Source of the DNA: Amblyomma americanum
Lineage: Eukaryota > Arthropoda > Arachnida > Ixodida > Ixodidae
Direction: 5' to 3'
NCBI RefSeq assembly: GCF_052857255.1
Contig: NC_135497.1
Span: 115,693,440 to 115,757,439 of the forward strand
DNA length: 64,000 nt
Of the stretch, positions 39,401-51,400 are shown piece by piece. Position 1 is the stretch's first letter. Each line of letters begins with the position of its first letter. A model generated the notes under the pieces. The model was not told the DNA's origin, did not search any database, and saw only the letters and a program-made list of their open reading frames with translations. The position numbers and the translations under genes are program-made.

Positions 39401-42400
39401 CCAGAAGGGTGGCTTGTGGTCATAAGTGAGCAGCTTTGTGCTCAAAATTACTTATTTAAGGAAGTCTGAATACACTGATTGTGTATGTAAGCTCTTGTAC
39501 CTCATGGTTTCTGAAGACATATTTCCATGTGTATACAAAGCATAGATAAAAGCAACTTAATGTTATATGCCAATTTCTTTACTCTCGCACAGGCCAAATT
39601 TTTTAATGCTGTTTGCTAGTGTGTAGAACAACACTGTTATTAGTAAAAAAATATATTTTCCAAAGCCACAGACTTCAAATTTTATGTCTTCATAGTTTTG
39701 TTACAGCCAGAAAACTCTGATTTTTATTGCGAAGCATTTTACTTGCTTAGTATGGACATAATTAACAATAAACACCTTATTACTTTCAGTATTAATTTAA
39801 GGCACAGGTCTAGCATTTGTCACTCATTTTAAAAGGTAATGAAAGCCAAGTTTCTATTGTTTGTGGAAGCAGTGGAGGAAGCTTTTTGGCAAAGTGTTCT
39901 TGACAGGTAGTTAGTTGTGGTTTAATGGTACATTAAGTATTCAGATTGCAGTTGCATTGCACTCTGATCTGGAGAAAATTGAAAAATTTTCAAACACAAA
40001 TGTATAAATCTGCTCTCGATGCTACTGTGTGGGAAAAGGTAATGTGTCATATGCCTGAAAGTCTGCAAACTTTCAGGGATCCAAAGTTTTTGTAAAAAAA
40101 GGGGGGGGAGGAGGCTGTGTACGCATCAACTTCAGTGGCATTCAGTTCAGGCAAATGTACTCTAAATTGATATTACAGTTGAAATGCTATTTGTCCACAG
40201 GATCGGAAGACCTGGCAGTCTAATGGATTACATTCGTTAAAATATCATCTTTAGGTCAGGAATATTTTTAAAATTTGTTTTTGATCTTTAACAGTTATTT
40301 TTGCTCTTTTAATTCATCTAAATCTGTTGTGCAGAATACATATAGTCTTCCTTGTCCCCTCAGAGTCGCCTGCTTGAAAACTCCTGTGCAGTAACATTAT
40401 GTGTTCTTGATGCAGGTATAAAATTTAACTGTTTATCATTCATGACAGATTTGTATTAGTCGATAAGTTTGTTCTGCTGAAAACCCAGCGTTGTCCATCG
40501 TCAGTCAGAAAAAATCTCAGAGTTTTCAAATGAAGTAAAAAATTTGGGGAGAGTCTAAATGAAGCCAAAATTAGTGAGGAAGTTCCTCTAATGGGAATAT
40601 TTCCGAATATAGAAGTAATTCATTAAAAGAAATCAGGCTGCATTGGGGTTTGAACCCACGCCTTCTGCATGCCAGGAGGCCACGCAATGCATAGGCCATG
40701 AAGGGTCATTGGATCAAGTGTGTTAGAGGGGCACCTTGTAAATGCATTGTAGTATGTATGCCCTAGTAGTGTGTATTTGGGATTGTTACTGATGTTATTG
40801 TAATTGAAAAAAATAACGCCAAATATAAATGTGCTAATTAGGTATTAGAAATAACATGGAATAAAAAGGCCGTGTTATGGTGTTGTGAAACTAATAATGT
40901 GTAGTATGTGTATAAGTAAAAATAAGAAATACAAAGAAAAATGAAAGAGAAAAAGGAGAAGGCGCTATCGCATCTACTCTTAATGCAAAACTTGAGCATC
41001 CTTCTAATTTTTTTCCTTTAATCACTGAACCTCTACAGTTAGCATTCAGGTGCAAAGTTTGCTTTTTTTTTTCATGATGGATTAAAACATTGGATATTTT
41101 ATCATATTTCTGTGAATGTTTGTGCTTCTGTTGAATTCTTTTAACATCAAAGATTCTTGTAGTTGTATAACTGCGTAGCTGCGTCACTTTCAAGCCCATG
41201 GATTTGCTTAGCATGTTTAATTACCAGCAGATTATGGTAATCAGCCTTTTTTTTTTTTCTATACAAAACTCATATGACACGTGATGTCAAGACCTACGTT
41301 CAGTTTTACATGAAGTGATGCCTGGGGAAGGAAAAAAAAATTAAAATTGGTTTTGACAAAAGGAAATGATGCAGTAATTGTCTGGCATATATGGGTGGAC
41401 ACCAGAACCAAGCCATAAGGGAAGGGATAAAGGAGGGAGTGAAAGAAGAAAGAAAGAAATAGGTGCTGCAGTTGAGGTCTCTGCAATAATTTTGACCACC
41501 TGAGGATCCTTAACGTGCACTGACATCGCACAGTGCACAGGTGCCTTTTGCGTTTCACCTCCATTGAAATGCGGCCTCCTCGGTCGGGTTTGAACCTGGG
41601 TGCCCCGGCTCAGTAGACGAGCGCCTTAACCTCTGAGCCACCGCAGCGGGTACCTGGGGAAGAGCTTTATTACAGTTTTGAATGTTCCAAAAGTGTACGT
41701 CTGCGAAATGCTCATCAGCAGCTTCTTGTAGGCAAAAGCTACACATACACTTACATTCACCAACCCTGGTGAATTTTCAGTCAAGCAGCTGACTGTCGTA
41801 CAGGTAACACTAATATCGAAGGGAGCATGTTTTGAGCATTCAGCCAATAGTTATATACTCTGTTAGTATTAGTGCATGAAAAGCACACTATTCCCTGTTT
41901 TTCAAGTAGTTTTCCTCTGGATGCATAATGACCACAAGCCTTTTTAAATTTTAGTGCATAAATAACAGCAGAACTCGTTCTTGTGAGCAAGCTCAGTGTT
42001 CTTTTTCATATTGGAGCTGCCTGTACGTATCTCACATACTACAATTGAGTTAATAAGCAAAAAAGCCATTGCATCACGGTTTATGTTCATTGGAATCACC
42101 AGCGCTTTAGCTTTGCATCATCGGCCACTTGTGCTGAAGAATCGGAACTTTATTCATTTTTTCAGTTAAGTACAAAAGAGAGATAATCCTGTCATATCAC
42201 ATTTACACAAAGTATATCTTGGTGTCTGCCAAGGGTGTGCTTTCCCAATGATATGCATAAGTTGAAGTAAAATAACTATGGGGTCATTCCACACGGAAGG
42301 AGTAGAGCCAATTTCTTGACATTTTAGATTTGGCTGAAAAAATTCTTATCAGTCAAAACAAGTTCAAATAGAAGTGTAGAGGCCTTCTTTTGAAGGAAAA

Positions 42401-45400
42401 AAACCTTTTTCGCCAAATATCTTGCTCCAGAGTGCTATAAACTGCCGTAGTCTGAGTATTTATGGAAAACTATTGTTCAGGAACCATTCATTGCCGCAGA
42501 AGTTTACCTCTGCACGTAGACAGGTAATGAGACGCCCTGTCATGCCCCCCCCCCCCCCCCCTTCCAAAAAAAAAAAAAATGTGGATGGTGCCATTTTGGT
42601 TCAGAATAGAAGTGCTTAAGAGAAGAGAAAAATTTCAAGGATTGCTCATTTTTTTTATGTAAATTTAGAATGTCAATTTTTGGTCAGAACTTTTTTTGCA
42701 GTGTCTTCTGAAACTTGGAATAGCATTGTTAGTGTTAAAGTTGAAAACTGCCCTTCGGTTTTGTTTTTTTTTAAGTTAATTGCAAATATCTTAACTTCTG
42801 CAAACACTGCCACATCAAGGCCCAAAACATGATGTGAGCAGCGGCACACAACAAAACAAAAATAGCCAAATGGTAAAGCGATTTAAATAGTTTCATGTGT
42901 CATAAAATTGGAAAAGGTCTTTTCATTGTTGGTGAAAAATCATTTTTTAAAAAGGAGTAGGATTTGTGCGACGACCTGGCACTAAACCCTCCTGGCAACG
43001 TGTGGCAGCATCTGCTATGGCTGATTGAAGCACAGTCCTTTGATAGCATTCGGTTAGCAAATGGTGTCTACTAATTCATTAGTAATCAAATGAGGCATCA
43101 TCTTCCACCTGAGTTTCAAAAGGCAGATGCTGCTCTAGCAGCCTAGATTGTCTGATCATTCCTACGGCAAGCAAGCCGCCATGGTGACTCGGTGGTTGTG
43201 GCACTCGGCTGCTGCCCCAAAAGACATGGGTTCAATTCCGACGGCAAGTCACATTTCGATGGAAGTGAAATGCTAGAGGCCCGTGTATTGTGCAATGTCA
43301 GTGCACGTTAAAGAACCCCAGGTGGTCGAAAAATTTAGAGCCCTTCACTACGGCGTGCCTCATAGCTCGAGCCACTTCGGGATGTTAAATCTCTATAAAC
43401 CTCTTAAACCATTCCTACAGTAAGCAAAATGACCCTCCTCAGCAGTAGGCATCATAATGTTTCTTTAATTTGCAACGCTTTTCTGGTCATAAATGAAACT
43501 ATGTCTAATGGAATGTTGTATGATATGCCTGGACTATGTATTCATGTAATAGAAATGACACTGCTATGCAGGTATTTTGCTCTCACTTTAGTGTATCTGT
43601 GTCGGATTATATATCTATGTCTGGTTATTGAAATTAGAAATTTGCATTGTTGTTTTCAAAATTTACTCTACGAATTAATTGACAAATTCTTGTGGTTATT
43701 TTTCTTGCAGTTTTTTCTCCAGTTCTGTGCCTCTTCTCAACTACAAGTCTTTTGAACAGACTGCAAAACTTGACATTGTCATTGCTGGTTCCGTTTATTC
43801 TGATGTGCATCTTGTATCCTTTCAGCAAGAAGTGCATAAGACTAGATGCGTAGCATAGTAATGAAGCTGTTGCTTTTCTGTGCCACTAGTTGACCTTGAT
43901 GTTGGAAAATCTTGGTGGAGAGCTGATCACCTTAACTTAATTACTTTCTTGCAGTCCAGCTGCAGTTTAGCATGTCTGACTTCTGGTTTGTCTCACCTCT
44001 GTAATCATATAATGTTAGTTCTACATAAGGCTAAGTGCATGTTCTTCATAAATAAGTTTATGATTATAGACATTGCAGTTAGTGCACATAAGGTTCAACA
44101 CAAACTGCTAGATTTTGATTAGCCAAGTATTTCAATAGTCTTTGCAAACTAATAGACTTTAATGAAGCCAAATGTTTTAATATTCTTGAAATTTCGTGTG
44201 AAGTTATAACCTTCTGTAGCTAAGCTGAGTTTGTCCCATGAAATTGTGGGGAAAATGTAAGACGTGGGAAAACATATCATACCAGTTTGTTGGCAGACAA
44301 TAATTGCAGTAATCCTAGTTGTCATATGAACCAACCAGAAATTTCTTCAACTAAATTTCATCTGGGCCTGAAAAATCGTGAGTCACCTTTGCTAGCTCCC
44401 ACCTTCCTCCATTAAGATCGTGTCTTCTTCTGCCATGTTGCTATACACATAGCAATCAGGAGGGCTGTATACAGTGTTTAATGTCATCAGTGTGTTGCCA
44501 ATGAAAACAGACTGCTACATAACTGACTGGGCATGGATATCAAAATCAAGTGCAACACAACGATGCAAAGATAAGCGTTGTGAAGGTTAATATGTTTGTG
44601 CCTGTATATTAAGAACTTGTGGCACCTGAACACCCTGTTTTATTGTTATAATATTACGTTCAGAGTGTTCTACTAGATTTGTTGCAAAAAACATTGCAAA
44701 ATGTACAAATTTTTCTGGAAACTAACTCAGGATTTGTAACTAATGTGCATTTGCTTCATGTCACACTTGCCAGCAGTTGGTTGTAGCTGGTTATGGCTGT
44801 GTGTATGTATTGTTAACAAAAGATCAACATTGAACGGTGCGTGCAGTTAATTTCTTTAATGTTACTGCAGCTATGAAAGCTTGTTTCTTATGGTACTATG
44901 TTTTGTGATGTTTCTCTGGATCTGCATTGAACATCAACTTTCAGGATCTACATTGCGGGTATGTGAATCACCTTAAAAGTTTTGCAGTGTTAGTCATAAG
45001 AGACAAGTGTCTGATATTATTTCTCTTTTTCTCTTATCATTTAGCTGCAAGACATGACTTTTGAGTCACAAGATGTCTCATTACAGGCAAAGGCTGTAAC
45101 TTATCATATACGCATCGATGACATCAGAAAGGCATACTTCTTTGTATCCTTTTCTGTAGCGTAATGTGTAATACCTAATATAATTATTCTATAATTATTC
45201 TATTCTTGAGATGATAGTAGAGGTGACATCCTGAACTGCCCATCAGATTTTCTTTATGCTTGTTGCATTCTATGGTACTGGGAACATTGCCAGCCTTAAC
45301 AGGTGAGTTTCAAATCTGCTTAAAAGCATTGGAGCTTCTGAAAAATTTTTGAAAGTGCAGAATAAGAGTGAAGACGTGTATCTACATAATAACATGTACT

Positions 45401-48400
45401 TGAACTGTGCATGTGATATCCATACTAGGGCACCGGAAAGAAGCTAGACTTGTTTGGTGCAGGGCTGGCGAGATATAACTCTGGCACCTCACACTAGACG
45501 AGTGCCCTTGGGAACCACTTTCTTTGGTTTTATGGCTGGCATTGCCATGAGAGATTGCATTTGAGTACAGTTAATAATTTTCACGGCTGTCTCAGTGTTT
45601 TAGCCAGTTCATGTTGGCTGGTTTACAAGAATGCCAGTGGGATCTGAACCCATGACCTCCGAATTTCGCATGTGATGGCCGCGAGTCACCCATGACCTCT
45701 GACTTACGACCATGACTAACCGGCACCGTGTGTTTGTTTTTCTTCTGCTTTCTAATCAGTCATCTTTTCACTGTAAAATAATTGGACTATTAATTGCTCA
45801 TTGATTAAAGCCACAGATTATAAAAAGAGAAACTTTCCTCTATGCTCCTTAGTTTTGGTGACTGTTGGCTTCTTTCATGGGTAATTGCCATTATGCCATT
45901 CATTGCTGCTGCAATCAAACGCTAAGCTCACAAAGCAGCAGAACATTGAGATTTGCTGAAGTCGTTCTACTGCTGATGACGTTAAGTAGGATGTAATATC
46001 AGGCTAGTTGATGTATTTGTTCAGACATGGAAAAGTTACACAGAAAGCATGCATACACACGACAGGACACAGGACGAGCGCAGTTAGAGGAGATCAGTTG
46101 TCAGTTGCACTCGTCTCATGTCCTGTGTTATTTTTGTGTGCCTTTTGCACAACTTCTCCTTATCAGAATGTTTATGTTAAAAAAAATAGAAAGCTGTCAC
46201 AGTAGAATTAGTAGCACTATTGCTTACTGCTGTGATTCACAGTGACTGTGGTTGTGGCACTTACGAAAACAGGGGCAGAGTAATGACGAGGTTAAAAAAA
46301 TTCTGGTTTAAGTTGAAATTATAGTTACTTTGATTAGTACAGTCAGTAGCCAAACTTTTCAGGACTCATGTGCTTGGGAATGTATTGTAGCACTCTCTTG
46401 CAACCAGTACACATGCTATTTAGGTATATCAGAGGATTGATCATGCTATCCCCTCATACTTGCAGACATTTCAGGTGATTGGCATCTTTGACAGTGATGA
46501 AGTAAACTTTTTCTGCACATCCACATCCCGTAAAATTTTGCTCTTGACAATGCAATCATGCACATCAAACATGCATTGTGTCAGAATGGCTTCCTTAACT
46601 GAGAACCTAAAAAGAGTGCTACTGGCTCATTAGCAAGATATGATGTGTGCCTTTCATAACTGCTCTCAGTGGTAATCATTAGCATTGCATCCTTAACTGT
46701 GTATTAATATACATAGTGCAGGAGGTCTACTTTAAAATGCAGCCTTGATTCCCTTCAACTATGGCCCATTCTATAAAATTAAGTATGCATGATCGTAACT
46801 TGTTGCGAAATGGTTGCCTTTGTTGCAGTTTTTCCATCTCAAGCTTCTACTGCTTCATCACAGTATTTCGACCATTCACAATGGCTGCCATCCTCCTTAT
46901 CAAGGTTGTATCAGGTGTCTTTCTTATAAATAGTGCTCAATTGGCACTGCTTCCTTTGCACTCAGCTTTGCGATCATATTTAACAGTTTAAACAGCTCAT
47001 TTCAAAATTTTTTTGAAGCATACAGTTACCGGGGCAGGCATCTTACATTAGTGCAATTCTTCATGATGTATTCTGATGTTGCATTGATGATATCCTGCAT
47101 CAGTAGGTGGCTGTTGCAATGCTTTTTCTCTACCAGTGTCTCAGTTACTGTGAAATTTCGGTGTAGAGCATAACCTCAGAATTTTTTATCCCACTGCAGC
47201 AGTTGCTATTGTGATTTCAATACATGTTAAAGAACCCTAGAAGGTCAAAGTTAATGCCAGAGCTCTATTGGGGTCTGTCTCACAGCCTTAAAATGACTTC
47301 AGCATGTAGAAGTCTTTTAATTGATGTAAACTGGTGCTCAGTTAATTCACTTTTGTAACCAAGAGAGGTTGAAGAAGTCAAAGGTTCTAGAAATTTTCAG
47401 AAAAGGTTCCAGAACCCCTAAAGGTTCATAATTTGTCATGCAATAAACAAGAGAGATGTAACTTCTACTTTACTTTTGTCTATTTGCACTTCAGGTCTGT
47501 CTGCAAGGGACATGTAGCCTCAGAAGTCCACCTAAAATCTTCCTTTAGCTTCTCATCCAGATTAACCTCATAAGATCTCTTATTTTTAAAACCCTGGTTT
47601 GTGTATGTTTATTTCATAGGCAAACCAAGTGGGGGGGTGTACATCATAATTGTGATCTTGTAGGGCATTTCAAAATTTTTTTCTTTGAAGAAATTTCAAA
47701 CATTGTCCTTTTTGTGCTTTCACACAGGTTTTGATCCCACTACTTATTGTAAGCTGCGCATTCCGGGCTCTTCTCCAGTCAATTAAGGTATCAAATACCG
47801 CTCTCTTCCTTCTAGTCGTCGTCCTTTCAGACTTCACAGCCTTGGTAAGTAGCAACAGTGTTCTGCTAGTTCTACTTAGTGCCTGAGCATTTCATCAGGG
47901 TTTTTGAGCTACAGTTAGTTGACAGCACATATTTATTCTTTTAGTATGTTGTTGAGCTATGTGGTCTGCTAAAAATTACTGTTGGCTGCCACGAGGGGCA
48001 AGTGTGGGACCTTGCTTTGGGGATTAAGTTCCTTTCCACACATAAATGCCAAGCTGTGCTCACAATAGAAAACATTTTTTTGCAGTGTTATTTGTTCAAA
48101 CCTTGTTTGATGTTAAGTGCAGAAGTCAAATGTGCTCTTTATGTGTGGACGAAGCTGCTCTGTGCTCTGTAACACAGTACTTAAAATCTAGTTTGAGGCC
48201 TGGAAATGTTTCTTATTGACACAGTCCCTGCTTTTGATATAGTGCTGCAACTGTACGCATTTGCCATCTTAATTGCTGAGAAAAGTCTAACGGTGCAGTT
48301 TTTCGAGGAGATGGTAACAGAAAATTTTTTGTTGTATAATGTATGCAAAAAATGTCACTTGATAAAATCACTGTGAATATATGACTTCATGAACTTGTTG

Positions 48401-51400
48401 TTGGCCATCAGTGAACATCTTGTTACCTGGTGCTTACTTAAAAATATACTTGGGGCTCTGAATAATTTTGACAACCTGAGGTTCAGTGCACGTTACATCA
48501 CCCCAAGTGGTCGAAATTATCCAGGGCTTCCCTCATAGCCTGAGTCGTTTTGGGACGTTAAACCCCATAAAACTAAATCAAGCATTGGCTAACTGATTTA
48601 TTCTAAACAGGCTTGGGCAGTATCTTTGATACTACGTTTTGATACAGTTTGTGTATCGGAATAGGTATTGCTTGCTAAAAATAAAAGTATCAATATCGAA
48701 AATACAATTTTAGTAGATCATGTATTTTAACAATACTCAATACTCAAAAAAAGAAGTGTGCCGCCGATTTTGAGGCTGGTCAGACTTTGGGCTGGCGGCA
48801 CTCACTCAGCCGGTAGCACAACGAAAAAAACGAAGAATTAGGAAAAGATGATGTCAATGCCATTGACTCGATCATTCGTCTTTCTTCCTACATTGTTGTT
48901 TGGCAGACAGATGACATGTTGCTCTTCTGTACACTCGGTGACAGAAGGGACAGGGAGACAAGTCCACCATTGTGGTAGAAACAACACCCCTTCGTGGCTA
49001 TTTCAAATTGCGGTGATTGCCAACAGAAATGGAAGACTTTCCCCTTCAGGCTCAGGAGCTTACAGAACATTTATTGTTTACTTTGTAAGCACAATTAAGG
49101 TCACACGCTCTTCCACATGTGGGTCAATGGGGTCATCAAGCGCTGGCAGCGTCAAATACATCAGTTGACGCATTCCTTTCATGTAAAGGAGCAATGCTAC
49201 AACAAGCCTAGTTCTCAAGGTGCACTAGTTAAACTTAGTTTGTTAACTATACCTCGAGGATTCTCAAGTCGATGTAGCTATACTTCACTCTTATCCATTT
49301 ACAAAAATTTGACGAACACTTAAGCTTCGCCTTCAGGGTGGAACGTGCTGGCATCAGCGGTCTGGGTTCCTCTTTTGACTGTCACTTCATAGACACAGAC
49401 ACTTTTTATTTTATTCATTTGTTTATTTTATTCTCTTAAAAATTTTATTTCTCTAAAGGCTTCTCTTTAGCTAAGCTGAACGAATATTTAAAAATCCATG
49501 ATGTGATGAAGGACAGAGACTGCAATGATGAAATTTTATTGCTGTTATGAAATCTAACACAAATGAAAAAGTTGGAATGTTCACTGCCAGCTAAGAGTGC
49601 TGCAGTTTTGTAAATAACCACCTGACTTGTATTGCATTGTATTCCCATGCTTTTGAAGGCAGTAAAGAAAAGAAAGTTCTTCAGTGGTTAAAGGCTAGCA
49701 TGCCCAGCTCCGATTCAAGGGCCAGCGGTTTGAGTCTTGGCTCGACCGTTTTTCTTTTCATTGTAGTTGCTTTTTTTTCTTCAGAGGTACTGCATAATGG
49801 TGGTGGTGCAATGACATCATGACCCTGTAGACAAATGAGAAATTCTGTAGTGACGTCATCATTGCTGTACTGTGTGGTTGTTGTGGGGTGTTTTAATTAC
49901 GCATGAGGTCGTGTGGTTCTGACGTCGTGACCCTCTCAGACAATCCCGATTTTTTCGACACGCACGCCAACTATGGCAGTTCTCCACAGAACGAGACTCG
50001 TAACGCTGTTGCGTTAAAAGCCACCTTCATAAAATACAACATGACAACTGCTTGTGTACTGTATACAGAGGCCTTTTTCATTTGCTTCGCTTCAAGCACA
50101 ACCGCATGGTGAGGCTGTTTTAGACCTACGATTAGAGCAAATGCTGTTACTACCTGTCTACGATTTGAGCAAATGCTGTCTAAACAACAGAGATTAGCAA
50201 GGTATGCTTTGCCTAATAAAAACTTTTAGCCCTCTTAGTTTTGTTGTTTTCCTTCCAGCCTTTAATAAAGGCTATTCAAGTTCAAACGTCTGTTAAACAT
50301 AGTGCTGAGGAAATAGGTGTTCAGCTTTCCGAAGCACACGGCACTTGCACCTTTTCATCATCATCATCAGCCTGACTATGCCCACTGCAGGGCAACGGCC
50401 TCGCCTCTATCCTGTGCCAGCAGCGGTCACCGTATCCCCACAAACTTCTTAATCTCATCCACCTACCAAAATTTGCCGCCTCCTGCTACACTTGCCTTCT
50501 CTTGAAATCCACTTCGTTACCCTTAAAGACCATTAGTTGTCTTGCTTTCACATTAAATGCTCTGCCCAAGCCCATTTCTTCCTCTTGATTTCAACTAGGA
50601 TGTTACTAACCTACGTTTGTTCCCTGACCCACTTTTGCCTGCTTCCTGTCTATTAACGTTACACCTATCAATTTTCTTTCCATAGCTCGCTGCATTGTAC
50701 TTCAGTTAGACCCTTTTCATTAGCCTCCACATTTCTACCCCTTGCAGCTGTTGGCACAGGGCAAAGGGAGAGGCCACCGGTAAATACTGCAGTACAAACA
50801 AAGCATCAGAAATAGTTTCAAGTTTCTTCATATGTAGTCAAGTGCTCGGAGACCAGTTCGCATAAAGAACTTTAAAAAAAATATTTCCTAGACTGCTTAT
50901 GGAAGTGATCGTTTCAGCGTCACTATGGCTTCATTCTAGTGCTCAAGTTTTAACGAAACCAGCTGCACCAACAGTGGAGCTTAAAGAAATTGTAGAAATT
51001 TGTGCAGCCGGATTTGTTTAAACCCCCTTCAAATAGAGTGCGCTATATCAAATGCACTAAAAATTCCAGAAGCCAAACAGTGAAATTTCTTAACTTAGCA
51101 AATCATATTAGCTTTACTAATATTGGCAATTTCAGTGGTGTACTGGAGGATTGACGATGCAGTATCGAGCATCTGTATCAGAAGTTGGTTTTGGTTCAGT
51201 GTCTTATATCAGTATCAGAAATACAATTTTTGAGAGTATCGGGTATCGGTATCAGATATTTTTTTAAGTTTCGTTCCCAGCCGTGATGCTAACATTATTG
51301 TAATATCTCCCTTCTCTTTTCAGCATTTCTTTTTTCTTATCAAAGACAGTGGCAGCTGGCTTGACATTGGCATGTCAATCAGCCATTACTTGCTTGCTAT

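Larger units (their letters stand above)
48609..51287. mobile_element. hAT-like composite element with 'GTATCGATAC' ends
   Basis: The left end (48609-48770) begins ggcttgggcagtatctttga and is dense in gtatc/gatac words. The right end (51130-51287), read in reverse, begins cggctgggaacgaaac and carries the same words (gataccgatacccgatactc). Between them lie a tRNA-like repeat and a LINE fragment but no transposase. It ends only 36 bp before the acceptor of the last PIGN exon. Confidence 0.6.

Noticed and set aside
43814..43824. ctttcag just after PIGN exon W18 as a splice acceptor
   Set aside because: It overlaps the GTATCCTTT donor. Using GT at 43814 gives the exact residue spacing expected between W18 and W19.
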